DNA of 64,000 nt from Halopseudomonas pachastrellae. GTDB taxonomy: Bacteria > Pseudomonadota > Gammaproteobacteria > Pseudomonadales > Pseudomonadaceae. Position numbers and translations under genes: made by a program. Below, in pieces: positions 11,541 to 21,470 of the stretch (position 1 is the stretch's first letter; every line of letters starts with the position of its first letter). The notes under the pieces are model-generated. The model was not told the DNA's origin. It did no database searches and saw only the letters and a list, made by a program, of their open reading frames with translations. Where the stretch lies: the NCBI RefSeq assembly GCF_900114765.1, contig NZ_FOUD01000006.1:1-64000 (forward strand). The letters run 5' to 3'.

Positions 11541-12779
11541 ATGAAGAAAAACGTTCTGATTATTGGTGCCGGTGGTGTGGCCCAGGTGGTCGCACACAAA
11601 TGCGCCCAGCACAATGACGTGCTGGGTAACATCCATATCGCGTCGCGTACCGCCGATAAGTGCCAGGCTATTGTCGACAGCGTAAAGGAAAAGGGCAGCC
11701 TCAAGGTTGCCGGTGAATTGCAAGCCCACGCTCTGAATGCACTCGATATCGAGGCGACCAAGGCGTTGATTGACAAGACACAGTCGCAACTGGTGATCAA
11801 TGTCGGATCGGCTTTCATCAATATGTCGGTACTGCAGGCCTGCATCGAAACCGGTGCTGCCTACCTGGATACCGCCATTCACGAAGAGCCGGACAAGATC
11901 TGTGAAACCCCGCCGTGGTACGCCAACTACGAGTGGAAGCGCAAGGAACTCTGCGCAGAGAAGGGTATTACCGCTGTCCTGGGTGTGGGCTTTGACCCGG
12001 GCGTGGTAAACGCCTACGCCGCAGTTGCGGTCAACGAGTACTTCGATAGCGTCGAGGAAATCGACATCATCGACATCAACGCCGGTAGCCACGGCAAGTA
12101 CTTTGCGACCAACTTTGACCCGGAAATCAACTTCCGTGAATTCACCGGGCAGGTGTGGTCCTGGCAGAACAGCCAGTGGACCAGCAACAAGATGTTCGAG
12201 GTCAAGCGTACCGATGATCTGCCGGTCGTAGGCTCGCAGACCAGCTACATGACTGGCCACGATGAAGTGCATTCACTGTCGCAGAACCTGGGCGTGCCGA
12301 ATGTGCGTTTCTGGATGGGCTTTGGCGAGCACTACATCAACGTGTTCACCGTGCTGAAAAACCTCGGCCTGCTTTCGGAGCAGCCGGTAACGACTGCCGA
12401 AGGTCTGGAAGTGATTCCGCTGAAAGTGGTCAAGGCCGTACTGCCTGATCCGTCTTCACTGGCGCCCGACTACGCCGGCAAGACCTGCATCGGTGATGTA
12501 GTCAAAGGCAAGAAGGATGGCAAGGACAAGGAAGTGTTCATCTACAACGTAGCCGATCACGCCGAAGCCTACGCCGAAGTCGGCAGCCAGGGTATTTCCT
12601 ACACTGCCGGTGTGCCGCCGGTTGCCGCTGCCATCCTGATCGCCCAAGGCGCCTGGGATGCGGGCAAGATGGTCAACGTCGAAGAGCTGGACCCCAAACC
12701 GTTCATCAACCTGCTGAACGAAATGGGCCTGCCCACTCGAATCAAGGATGAGCAGGGCGATCGCGCTCTGAGCTTCTGA
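11541..12779 (+). CDS. Carboxynorspermidine/carboxyspermidine dehydrogenase (saccharopine dehydrogenase family)
   Basis: A 412-residue NADPH-dependent enzyme that condenses aspartate semialdehyde with diaminopropane or putrescine to form carboxynorspermidine or carboxyspermidine. The N-terminal Rossmann motif is GAGGVAQVVAHK (9-20). The family segments AYLDTAIHE, GVGFDPGVVNAYAA and GKYFATNFDPEINFRE are clear, and the length fits CASDH. A GGAGG-like site (CCAAGGAGGCG) precedes the ATG. It lies downstream of nspC; the two-gene order nspC-CASDH and shared terminator imply one operon. Whether the main product is norspermidine or spermidine cannot be told from sequence. Confidence 0.93.
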   Translation: MKKNVLIIGAGGVAQVVAHKCAQHNDVLGNIHIASRTADKCQAIVDSVKEKGSLKVAGELQAHALNALDIEATKALIDKTQSQLVINVGSAFINMSVLQACIETGAAYLDTAIHEEPDKICETPPWYANYEWKRKELCAEKGITAVLGVGFDPGVVNAYAAVAVNEYFDSVEEIDIIDINAGSHGKYFATNFDPEINFREFTGQVWSWQNSQWTSNKMFEVKRTDDLPVVGSQTSYMTGHDEVHSLSQNLGVPNVRFWMGFGEHYINVFTVLKNLGLLSEQPVTTAEGLEVIPLKVVKAVLPDPSSLAPDYAGKTCIGDVVKGKKDGKDKEVFIYNVADHAEAYAEVGSQGISYTAGVPPVAAAILIAQGAWDAGKMVNVEELDPKPFINLLNEMGLPTRIKDEQGDRALSF

Positions 12780-12800
12780 TTCGCACCGGCAAGCAGAACG

Positions 12801-12829
12801 AAAAGGCCAGCTCCCGAGCTGGCCTTTTT
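12801..12829 (+). terminator. Intrinsic terminator of the nspC operon
   Basis: The stem GGCCAGCTC/GAGCTGGCC (12805-12824) is preceded by AAAA and followed by TTTTT. It lies 25 bases after the dehydrogenase stop and separates it from the following ligase gene. Confidence 0.9.
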
Positions 12830-12935
12830 GCATTTGGGGCCGCTATGGCGCTCAGGTGGGCTTGAGTGGTGATGGCTCGGATGGAGTATGATCCGGCAAC
12901 GCCATCTCGGCCCGAACAAACACAGGTAGTGCTTT

Positions 12936-14285
12936 ATGAACGCCCCCGCATCCCTTGAAAATCTCGTCGAATGTCTGGCTGGCGTTGGCGACGTCGAGTG
13001 TGTCACCCCGGACCTGAACGGGATACCCCGTGGCAAGGTGATGACCGGCGAGGGCTTTCTGGCAGATCGCCGGCTGCAGCTGGCGCGTGGCGTGCTGCTG
13101 CAGTGCGTGATGGGCGGTTACCCGGAGGCGCAGTATTACGGTAGCGACGACGGTGACCTGGTGCTGCGGCCGGTGCTGGATCAGGTGCATGTGTTGCCCT
13201 GGATTGAGCGGCCACGCGCGCTGGCGATCTGCGAGGCGGTGGAGCTGGACGGGCAGCTGTCCGGCCTGTCGACCCGCGCGCTACTGAGTCGGATCGTTGA
13301 GCGGTATGCCGAGCGTGGCTGGGCGCCGGTGGTGGCGACTGAGCTGGAGTTCTTTCTGTTCGAGCCGAACCGCGACGACACTCAGCCGTTCCAGCCGCCG
13401 GTGGGGCTGGATGGCCGCCGCGAGGCGGGCTACGGCGCCTTCAGTGTCAGCACCAGCAGCGGGCTGCGGCCGTTCTTTGATGAGCTGACCGACACCATGG
13501 CGGCGCTGGGTATTCCGCGTGACACCTTTATGCACGAGATGGGTGTCAGCCAGTACGAGATCAACTTTGTGCACGGCGATCCGCTGCTGATTGCCGACCA
13601 GACCTTCCTCTTCAAGCACGCCCTGCATGAGGTTGCCCTCAAGCACGGCCTGATCGCCGTGTGCATGGCCAAGCCGCTGGCGCGGGTGCCCGGTTGTTCA
13701 ATGCATATCCACCAGAGCGTGGTGGAGCAGGGCAGCGGCAACAATATCTTTACCGATGTGGCGAGCGGTGAGGCGACGGCGAATTTCGAACACTTTATCG
13801 GCGGCCTGCAACACTGCATGGGTGAGCTGACGCTGCTGATGGCGCCCTACGTCAATTCCTACCAGCGCTTCTGCCATGCCTACGCGTCGCCGAACAACCT
13901 GTGCTGGTCGCACGACAACCGCTCGGCCGGCCTGCGTATTCCAGCCAGCGGCCCGGAAGCGCGCCGGGTCGAGAACCGCCTGCCCGGCGCCGACGCCAAC
14001 CCGTATCTGAGTGTTGCTGCATCGCTCGCCGCCGGTCTGTACGGCATCGACAACCAGTGCCAGCCCTCGGCACCGGCGCAGGGCGAGTTCGAGGCGCCGG
14101 ATGAGCTGACTCTGCCCGGCACGCTGCACGATGCCATTCTGCGTCTGGATCGCGGTGAGCTGGCGCGCGAGCTATTCGGCGCCGAGTTTGTTGACGGCTT
14201 CCTTGCCAGCAAGCGCATGGAGCTGCAGAGCTATATGGATGAAATTACGCCGTGGGAAAGGCGGTTTCTGGGCAGCCAGGTTTAG
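12936..14285 (+). CDS. Gamma-glutamylpolyamine synthetase-like (PuuA/Pau family)
   Basis: A 449-residue glutamine synthetase-fold ligase. Motifs in order: TELEFFLF, GVSQYEINF, SMHIHQSV, NSYQRF, NRSAGLRIP and RVENRLPGADANPYL. The segment pattern groups with PuuA/PauA enzymes that ligate glutamate to putrescine, spermidine or other amines as the first step of amine catabolism, not with GlnA. It has its own promoter space after the nspC operon terminator. Its place beside polyamine biosynthesis genes supports an amine substrate, but no puuB, puuC or puuD homologue follows. Its true substrate remains inferred. Confidence 0.88.
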   Translation: MNAPASLENLVECLAGVGDVECVTPDLNGIPRGKVMTGEGFLADRRLQLARGVLLQCVMGGYPEAQYYGSDDGDLVLRPVLDQVHVLPWIERPRALAICEAVELDGQLSGLSTRALLSRIVERYAERGWAPVVATELEFFLFEPNRDDTQPFQPPVGLDGRREAGYGAFSVSTSSGLRPFFDELTDTMAALGIPRDTFMHEMGVSQYEINFVHGDPLLIADQTFLFKHALHEVALKHGLIAVCMAKPLARVPGCSMHIHQSVVEQGSGNNIFTDVASGEATANFEHFIGGLQHCMGELTLLMAPYVNSYQRFCHAYASPNNLCWSHDNRSAGLRIPASGPEARRVENRLPGADANPYLSVAASLAAGLYGIDNQCQPSAPAQGEFEAPDELTLPGTLHDAILRLDRGELARELFGAEFVDGFLASKRMELQSYMDEITPWERRFLGSQV

Positions 14286-14355
14286 GAAGTAACTGCGACC
14301 GCGCCTGTCGCAGCGCGGTGATAGACTGGCCGCTGTTTCCAAAGCAGGAGCCCAC

Positions 14356-17300
14356 ATGCAGGACGCCAACAGCCTCGCCCCCGGTTTGATGATCATCCAT
14401 GGCAACCGCCTGGAGACCCTGCGCGAGCTGGCGGTGGACTGGATGAGGGCGCACCCGCTGGCGCCGCTGGAAAACGAAGTCATCCTGGTGCAGAGCAACG
14501 GCATTGCCCAGTGGCTGCAGATGGCGCTGGCGGCAGACCCAGCGCAAGGCGGCTGCGGCATTGCGGCAGCGCTGGATGTGCAGTTGCCGGCGCGCTTTCT
14601 CTGGGACAGCTACCGCGGCGTACTGGGCCGCGACAGCGTGCCCGAGCAATCCCCGCTCGATAAACTGCCGCTGACCTGGCGGCTGATGCGCTTGCTGCCC
14701 GCGCTGCAGGATCAACCCGACTTCGCCCCGCTCAAACGCTTTCTGGCCGACGACCACGATTGCCGCAAGCGCTATCAACTGGCGGTGCGGCTGGCCGATC
14801 TGTTCGACCAGTATCAGGTCTACCGCGCCGACTGGCTGAACGACTGGGCCGCCGGCCGCGACCATATCGGCCTGGCGCGCACCGGCCCGCGACCGCTGGA
14901 TGACGAGGAGCGCTGGCAGCCGGCGCTCTGGCGTGCGGTGTTGGCGGACGTGGGCGCCGAACGCCTGAGCGACAGCCGGGCAGGTATCCATCCGCGGTTT
15001 GTCCAGCATCTGCTCGACTGTGACAGCAGACCGGCCAGCCTGCCGCGGCGGGTTATCGTCTTTGGTATCTCGTCGCTGCCAGCCCAGACGCTCGAGGCGT
15101 TGGCGGTGATCGGCCGCTTTTCTCAGGTGCTGCTCTGCGTACTTAACCCCTGCGAGTACCACTGGGGCGATATCGTTGCCGATCAGGATCTGCTGCGTCA
15201 CGAATACCGCCGTCAGCAACGGCGACCGGGCAGCCCGGTTCAGCTGGACGAGAGTACTCTGCATCAGCACGCGCATCCGCTGCTGGCCGCCTGGGGCAAG
15301 CAGGGTCGTGACTACATCAACTTGCTCGATCAGCACGACGAGCGCGCCAGTTACGAGGCGCGTTTTGCCGACATAGCCGGTGGCCGGGTTGACCTGTTTG
15401 AAGCGCCTTCTGGCGATACGCTGCTGCAGCAACTGCAGCAGGACATTCTGCAGCTGCGACCGCTGGCCGAGTCCCGTGTATTGTGGCCGGCGGTTGAGAC
15501 GTCGCAAGATCAATCCATCCGTTTTCATCTGGCGCACAGCCCCCAGCGCGAGGTGGAAGTGCTGCACGATCAGCTGCTCGCCGCCTTTGCTGCTGACCCG
15601 GACCTCAAGCCGCGCGACATCATCGTCATGGTGCCGGACGTCAATCTCTACGCGCCGCACATTCAGGCAGTATTCGGCCAGCACAGTGGTGAGGACCCGA
15701 GGGCGATTCCCTTCACCCTGGCTGACCAGGGCCAGCGCGGTCAGGAACCGCTGCTGATTGCACTGGAACATTTGCTGCGCCTGCCCGACAGCCGACTGCC
15801 GGTCAGCGAGGTACTGGACCTGCTCGATGTGCCGGCGCTGCGCAGTCGCTTTGGCCTCAGTGAGACCGACCTGCCAACCCTGCAGCGCTGGATCGAGGGC
15901 GCAGGCATTCGTTGGGGGCTGGATCAGCAGCGCCGCGCGGAGCTGGGCTTGCCGGCAGGCCTGGAAGCCAACAGCTGGCGCTTTGGCTTGCGGCGCATGC
16001 TGCTGGGTTATGCCAGCGGCGGTGCCGATGCCTGGCAGCAGATCGAACCCTATGACGAAATCGGCGGGCTGGATGCTGCGCTGATCGGGCCGCTCAGCGG
16101 CTTGCTCGATGCACTCGACCGTCACGAAACCCAACTGGCCGATGCGGCGCTGCCGGCGCTCTGGGGCGAGCGCCTGCGCCAGTTGCTGGATGATTTTTTT
16201 GTCGCCGACAGCGACCGCGATCAGTTGCTGCTGGCGCAGCTGCACGAAGGGCTGGCCAACTGGCTGGAGCTGTGCGACAGCGTTGCGCTGGATGTCGCGC
16301 TGCCGCTTAACGTGGTGGTCGAGGCCTGGCTTGATGGCGTTGGTCAGAGCCAGCTCAGTCAGCGTTTTCTCGCCGGTGCGGTCAACGTCTGCACGCTGAT
16401 GCCGATGCGCGCCATTCCGTTCAAGCGTATCTGCCTGTTGGGTATGAACGACGGCGACTACCCGCGCGCGCAGCCGCCGCTGGATTTCGACCTGATGGGC
16501 CGTGACTACCGCCCGGGCGACCGCTCCCGCCGCGAGGACGACCGATACCTGCTGCTGGAAGCGCTACTCTCGGCCCGCGATGCGCTGCACATCAGCTGGG
16601 TGGGTCGTAGCATTCGTGATAACAGTGAACGGCCGCCGTCGGTGCTGATCGGCCAGCTGCGCGACCATTTGGCCGCCGGCTGGCAAGCGGCGGATGACGC
16701 TGATCTGCTGCACGCCCTGACCGTCGAGCATCCGCTGCAGCCCTTCAGCCGCGCCTATTTCAGCGCCGATTCCGCGCTGTTCAGCTACGCGCGCGAGTGG
16801 CGTCAGTTGCACGATATCCATGCCGAGGAAGCCACCGACCAGCCGCTGGCGCCGGTCACGCTGGAGGCCCCCATCGAGCTGCTGGCGCTGCAGCGCTTCT
16901 TGCGTAATCCGGTCGAGCACTTCTTTGCCGCTCGGCTGAAGGTCTGGCTGCAGGAACAGCAAAGCAACACCGAGGACGATGAGCCCTTCGCGCTCGACGG
17001 TCTGCAGCAACACCAGCTCAGCCAATGGCTGCTGGAGCAGGTGCAGCAGGCCGACTTGCAGGATGACTGGCAGGCATTGTTGGTTGAACAGGCGAGCCGT
17101 CTGCAGCAGCGCGGCAGCCTGCCACTGGCCGGTTTTGGTGAGTTGACGCTGGCCCAGTTGGTCGAGCCGCTGGGTGGTCAGCTGGAGCGCTTCCGTGAGC
17201 AGCTGCTGTTGTGGGATCAGCCGCTGGAGTATCCACTGCCGTTGCAGGCGTCGGCGCGTACGGCAGACGCGAACATTGAGGTGGTCAGCTGGCTCGCCGG

Positions 17301-17838
17301 CGTACGGCGTTGCGCGCAGCTGGATGGGCTGATACGGGTGCAACTGGTCACCGGCAAACTGCTCGGTAAGAAAGGTGTGCCGCGTTGGCGCAAGCTGCTG
17401 AACGAACTGTGTCAGCATGTATTGGCTGCGGCTTCGGGGCATCGACTCACTACCTGCCTGATCAGCGCCGACGCCAGCATTCAACTGCTGCCGCTGGAGC
17501 AGGAGCGTGCTGAGCGCATCGTGAACGACTGGCTGCTTGGCTACCTGCAAGGCCTGAAGCGACCGCTGCCGGTCGCGGTGGAAACCGCCTTTGCCTGGCT
17601 GACCGAAGGCAAGGAGGAAAAGCGCCTCGGCGCTGCCAAACTCTGTTTTGAGGGCAACGACTACAGCCATGGCGAGGTGGACGGCAGCCCGGCGCTGCAG
17701 CGCAGCTATCCGGACTTTGCCGCCCTGCAGGCGAGCGACGAATTTATCGGTTGGGCGCAGTCACTCTATCAACCGCTGGCGCAGGCAATTGAGGATGAAT
17801 GGCTGATGATTACCGTGGCCGGGGAGGGCGAGGCATGA
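14356..17838 (+). CDS. recC: Exodeoxyribonuclease V gamma subunit
   Basis: A 1160-residue RecC, slightly longer than the E. coli protein. It is the subunit of RecBCD that holds the Chi-recognition channel and an inactive helicase fold. The N-terminal HGNRLETLRELAVDWM, QSNGIAQWLQMALA and LFDQYQVYRADWL segments are typical. The start is the ATG after the GCAGGAG site. It overlaps recB by ATGA, so translation is coupled. recC-recB-recD is the Pseudomonas gene order. A 666-codon open frame on the opposite strand is a by-product of GC bias. Confidence 0.96.
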   Translation: MQDANSLAPGLMIIHGNRLETLRELAVDWMRAHPLAPLENEVILVQSNGIAQWLQMALAADPAQGGCGIAAALDVQLPARFLWDSYRGVLGRDSVPEQSPLDKLPLTWRLMRLLPALQDQPDFAPLKRFLADDHDCRKRYQLAVRLADLFDQYQVYRADWLNDWAAGRDHIGLARTGPRPLDDEERWQPALWRAVLADVGAERLSDSRAGIHPRFVQHLLDCDSRPASLPRRVIVFGISSLPAQTLEALAVIGRFSQVLLCVLNPCEYHWGDIVADQDLLRHEYRRQQRRPGSPVQLDESTLHQHAHPLLAAWGKQGRDYINLLDQHDERASYEARFADIAGGRVDLFEAPSGDTLLQQLQQDILQLRPLAESRVLWPAVETSQDQSIRFHLAHSPQREVEVLHDQLLAAFAADPDLKPRDIIVMVPDVNLYAPHIQAVFGQHSGEDPRAIPFTLADQGQRGQEPLLIALEHLLRLPDSRLPVSEVLDLLDVPALRSRFGLSETDLPTLQRWIEGAGIRWGLDQQRRAELGLPAGLEANSWRFGLRRMLLGYASGGADAWQQIEPYDEIGGLDAALIGPLSGLLDALDRHETQLADAALPALWGERLRQLLDDFFVADSDRDQLLLAQLHEGLANWLELCDSVALDVALPLNVVVEAWLDGVGQSQLSQRFLAGAVNVCTLMPMRAIPFKRICLLGMNDGDYPRAQPPLDFDLMGRDYRPGDRSRREDDRYLLLEALLSARDALHISWVGRSIRDNSERPPSVLIGQLRDHLAAGWQAADDADLLHALTVEHPLQPFSRAYFSADSALFSYAREWRQLHDIHAEEATDQPLAPVTLEAPIELLALQRFLRNPVEHFFAARLKVWLQEQQSNTEDDEPFALDGLQQHQLSQWLLEQVQQADLQDDWQALLVEQASRLQQRGSLPLAGFGELTLAQLVEPLGGQLERFREQLLLWDQPLEYPLPLQASARTADANIEVVSWLAGVRRCAQLDGLIRVQLVTGKLLGKKGVPRWRKLLNELCQHVLAAASGHRLTTCLISADASIQLLPLEQERAERIVNDWLLGYLQGLKRPLPVAVETAFAWLTEGKEEKRLGAAKLCFEGNDYSHGEVDGSPALQRSYPDFAALQASDEFIGWAQSLYQPLAQAIEDEWLMITVAGEGEA

Positions 17839-20800
17839 GCAATCAACGCCCCTTGGCTCTGCGCTGCCCGCTGCGCGGCAGCCGCCTGATTGAAGCCAGT
17901 GCTGGTACCGGTAAGACCTTCACGATCTCTGCGTTGTATCTGCGACTGGTGCTGGGCCACGGCGAGGGTGACAGCGCCTTCAGCCGTGAACTGCTGCCGC
18001 CGGATGTGCTGGTCGTAACCTTTACCGAAGCCGCCACCCAGGAGCTGCGTGACCGCATCCGCGCGCGGCTGGTCGAGGGTGCGCAGGCCTTCCGTGGCGA
18101 ACTGAATGAGCCGGACCCGATTCTTGCTGGGCTGCTGGCCGATATCCCCGAAACCGAACACGCCAGCGCTGCGCGCAAGCTGGATATCGCCGCCCAGTGG
18201 ATGGATCAGGCCGCGGTCTCGACCATTCACAGCTGGTGCCAGCGCATGCTGCGCGAGCACGCCTTCGACAGCGGCAGCCTGTTTACCCAGACGCTGGAAA
18301 CCGACCAGCGTGACCTGCTGGCCGAGGTCGCGCGTGATTACTGGCGCTTGCATTGCTATCACTTGCAGGGTTCAGCGCTCGCCTGGGTGCAGCAGGTTTG
18401 GCAACAGCCCGAAGCGCTGCTTGGTAAGGCACGGTTGCTGTTCACCGCCGCTGCAGATGAACCGGTAACGGCGCTGCAAGCGCTGCTGGACCAGGCGCTG
18501 GCCCAGCGCGATGCGCAGCTGGCCGAACTCAAAGCCCCCTGTGTGGAGTGGGCAGACAGCCTTGAAGCGCTGCTGGATCAAGCGGTCGAGCAGGGCGTGG
18601 TCGACAAGCGCAAGATTCAGAAGCGCTATTACGCGCCCTGGTTCCAAGCCCTGCGCCAATGGGCGCTGGCGCCCGAGCAGGTGAAGCTCGAGTTGCCGCC
18701 GGCGGCCTGGGCGCGGCTTAGTGAAGACGGCCTCGGTGAGGCCTGGAAAAAGGGCGATGTGCCCGACCACCCGGCACTGCGCGGCTTGCCACAGTTGCGC
18801 GAGGCGCTGGCCGCGCTACCCAACCCCGAGGGTGATGCACTGCGCCACGCTGCGGACTGGATGTCGGTGCGCTTCGAGCAGGAAAAGCGCCGCCGTGCGC
18901 AGATGGGCTTCGACGATATGCTGACCCGCCTCGATGCCGCGCTGCAGGGCCCCAATGGCGACCGGCTGGCGGAGGTCATCCGTCAGCAGTTTCCGGTTGC
19001 GCTGATCGACGAGTTTCAGGATACCGACCCGCTGCAGTACCGCATCTTCGATCGCATTTACCGGGTAGCAGAAAATGACCAGGACAGCGCGCTGCTGCTG
19101 ATCGGCGACCCCAAACAAGCGATCTACGCCTTCCGCGGCGCGGATATTCACACCTACCTGCGGGCCCGTGGAGACACCGCCGGGCGGCACGAGAATCTGG
19201 ATACCAACTTCCGCTCCAGCCAGGCGATGGTCACGGCGGTAAACCGGGTATTCGAGCAGGCCGAGCAGCACTTTGCTGCTGGCGCCTTCCTGTTCCGCCA
19301 GGGTAGTGAGAACCCCATGCCGTTTCTGCCGGTGCAGGCGCGCGGGCGCAGCGAAGTGTGGAGCTACCAGGGTGAACGGGCGCCGGCTTTAACCGCCTGG
19401 CTGCTGGAGTCCGAAGAGCCGCTGACGGGTGACACCTACCGGCGGGAAATGGCCGAGCGCTGCGCCAGCGAAATGACCGCCTTGCTGCAGGCCGGGCAGC
19501 AGGGCAGCGCCGGCTTTGCTCACAGTGACAAGCCGTTTTCGCCGGTACGCCCGGCCGATATGGCGGTTTTGGTGCGCACCGGCCGTGAGGCGCAGCTGAT
19601 TCGTGATGCCTTGGCCGCGCGCGGTGTGCGCAGCGTGTATCTGTCTGACAAGGATTCGGTGCTGGCAACGCAGCAGGCGCAGGATGTGCTGCGCTGGTTG
19701 CGCGCCTGTGCCGAGCCCGGCAACGACCGCCTGCTGCGCGCGGCACTCGCCAGCCACAGCCTGCACCTCAACTGGCAGGCGCTGGATCAGCTGAACCAGG
19801 ACGAGCGCCTGTGGGAGCAGCGGGTAGACCAGTTCCGCGATTATCGACGCATCTGGCAACGCCAGGGTGTGCTGCCGATGCTGCACCGCCTGCTGCACGA
19901 CTTTGCACTGCCGGCACGGTTGCAGCAGCAGGACGATGGCGAGCGGGCGTTGACTAACTTGCTGCATCTGGCTGAGCTACTGCAACGCGCCGCCCGGGAG
20001 CTGGATGGCGAGCAGGCGTTGATCCGCCACTTGGCCGAGCTGATCCGCCGCGCTGACGAGGGCGCTGGGGACGAACAGGTGCTGCGGCTGGAAAGCGACG
20101 CCGAGCTGGTTAAGGTGGTGACCATCCACAAGTCCAAGGGCCTGGAGTACCCGCTGGTATTTCTGCCGTTCATCTGCCTGAGTCGCCCGGTGCGGGCCGA
20201 TCAGCCGCTGCGCCTGAGCGACGGCTGGGTACTGAAGCCGGATGCCGATCAGGTGGCCGAGGCCGACCGCGAGCGACTCGGTGAAGATCTGCGTTTGCTT
20301 TATGTGGCGCTGACCCGCGCCCGCCACGCTTGCTGGTTGGGCATGGCCGATCTCAAGAGTGGCAACAACAAACAGTCGGTACTGCACCACAGCGCGATCG
20401 CCTGGCTGCTCGGTGGTGGCGCGGCACTGGAGTCGTCTACTCAACTGAAAGACTGGCTGGCGCGCTGGCAGCCGGACGGCGAGGTGGTCGCGCTGCAGGC
20501 CGCGCCTGAGACGCGTGACGAACGCTTGCAGGTGCTGGAAGACGGCCCGGCGCTGGTCGATGCCCGTAGCCCGTCCCATGGGCGTTTCGATTCCTGGTGG
20601 ATCGGCTCTTACAGTGCGCTGGCGCTCAGCGGCGAGAGTACCGACAGTGCGCTGGCCGAGTGGATTGCCGACGACGAGCGCCAGAGCCGTTTTGTGCCGC
20701 TGCGCCGTGGCGAGCAGCCGAGCATTCACCGCTTCCCGCGTGGCCCGCAGCCCGGCACCTTTTTGCACGGTCTGCTGGAGCTGGCGGCGGAGGAGGGCTT

Positions 20801-21470
20801 CGCGGCGCTGCAGGATGCCGAGCGTTGCCGCCGTTGGCTGGCGCCGCGCTGCCAGCGCCGTGGCTGGGGCGAGTGGAGTGACTGCCTTAGCGACTGGTTG
20901 GGGCAATTGCTGCAGCGTCCGGGCCTGGTGCCGGAGAGCACGCTGGCGCTGGGTGAGCTGCCGCAATCGCGCTACCAGAGCGAAATGGCCTTTATGTTTG
21001 CGGCCAGCAAGGTGGATGTACAGCAGATTGATCGGCTGGTCACCGCGATGACGCTGGATGGCCTGCCGCGCCCGGCGCTGCAGCGCGACCGCCTGAACGG
21101 TCTGTTCAAGGGCTATATCGACCTGGTGCTGGAGCATGAAGGGCGTTATTACGTGCTCGACTACAAGTCCAACTGGCTGGGCGCGACCCCGGCCGACTAC
21201 AGCGAGGCGGCCATGAGTCGTGCGCTGCTGGAGCACCGCTACGACTTGCAATACGTGTTCTACCTGCTGGCGCTGCACCGCCAGTTGCAGGCACGGCTGC
21301 CGGACTATGATTACGACCGCCACATTGGCGGCGCGCTTTACTGGTTTGTTCGTGGCGTCGACGCAGAGAACGGCGGCATCTGCCATCAGCGCCCGCCGCG
21401 CGAACTGATTGAAACGCTGGACCGCCTGTTTGCCGGTCAGCCGGTTGAGGAGATTGACCATGCAGGGTGA
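17835..21470 (+). CDS. recB: Exodeoxyribonuclease V beta subunit
   Basis: A 1211-residue RecB, the 3'-5' helicase and nuclease subunit. Walker A is EASAGTGKTF (Lys27). Walker B is the LIDEFQDTDP segment, GDPKQAIYAFRGAD is motif III, and VVTIHKSKGLEYPLVF and LYVALTRARHACW are motifs V and VI. The C-terminal nuclease domain keeps LDYKSNWLG, with the catalytic Asp and Lys. All helicase and nuclease motifs are intact. Its ATG lies inside the recC stop (ATGA), and recD starts 11 bases before its own stop. Confidence 0.97.
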   Translation: MSNQRPLALRCPLRGSRLIEASAGTGKTFTISALYLRLVLGHGEGDSAFSRELLPPDVLVVTFTEAATQELRDRIRARLVEGAQAFRGELNEPDPILAGLLADIPETEHASAARKLDIAAQWMDQAAVSTIHSWCQRMLREHAFDSGSLFTQTLETDQRDLLAEVARDYWRLHCYHLQGSALAWVQQVWQQPEALLGKARLLFTAAADEPVTALQALLDQALAQRDAQLAELKAPCVEWADSLEALLDQAVEQGVVDKRKIQKRYYAPWFQALRQWALAPEQVKLELPPAAWARLSEDGLGEAWKKGDVPDHPALRGLPQLREALAALPNPEGDALRHAADWMSVRFEQEKRRRAQMGFDDMLTRLDAALQGPNGDRLAEVIRQQFPVALIDEFQDTDPLQYRIFDRIYRVAENDQDSALLLIGDPKQAIYAFRGADIHTYLRARGDTAGRHENLDTNFRSSQAMVTAVNRVFEQAEQHFAAGAFLFRQGSENPMPFLPVQARGRSEVWSYQGERAPALTAWLLESEEPLTGDTYRREMAERCASEMTALLQAGQQGSAGFAHSDKPFSPVRPADMAVLVRTGREAQLIRDALAARGVRSVYLSDKDSVLATQQAQDVLRWLRACAEPGNDRLLRAALASHSLHLNWQALDQLNQDERLWEQRVDQFRDYRRIWQRQGVLPMLHRLLHDFALPARLQQQDDGERALTNLLHLAELLQRAARELDGEQALIRHLAELIRRADEGAGDEQVLRLESDAELVKVVTIHKSKGLEYPLVFLPFICLSRPVRADQPLRLSDGWVLKPDADQVAEADRERLGEDLRLLYVALTRARHACWLGMADLKSGNNKQSVLHHSAIAWLLGGGAALESSTQLKDWLARWQPDGEVVALQAAPETRDERLQVLEDGPALVDARSPSHGRFDSWWIGSYSALALSGESTDSALAEWIADDERQSRFVPLRRGEQPSIHRFPRGPQPGTFLHGLLELAAEEGFAALQDAERCRRWLAPRCQRRGWGEWSDCLSDWLGQLLQRPGLVPESTLALGELPQSRYQSEMAFMFAASKVDVQQIDRLVTAMTLDGLPRPALQRDRLNGLFKGYIDLVLEHEGRYYVLDYKSNWLGATPADYSEAAMSRALLEHRYDLQYVFYLLALHRQLQARLPDYDYDRHIGGALYWFVRGVDAENGGICHQRPPRELIETLDRLFAGQPVEEIDHAG

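Noticed and set aside
14245-16245. Long open frame antisense to recC (over 600 codons)
   Set aside because: GC-rich codon bias produces long shadow frames; its translation is Gln/Arg/Ala-rich without motifs, while the recC strand has a full set of family features. The same holds for long antisense frames over recB (19977-21461) and elsewhere.
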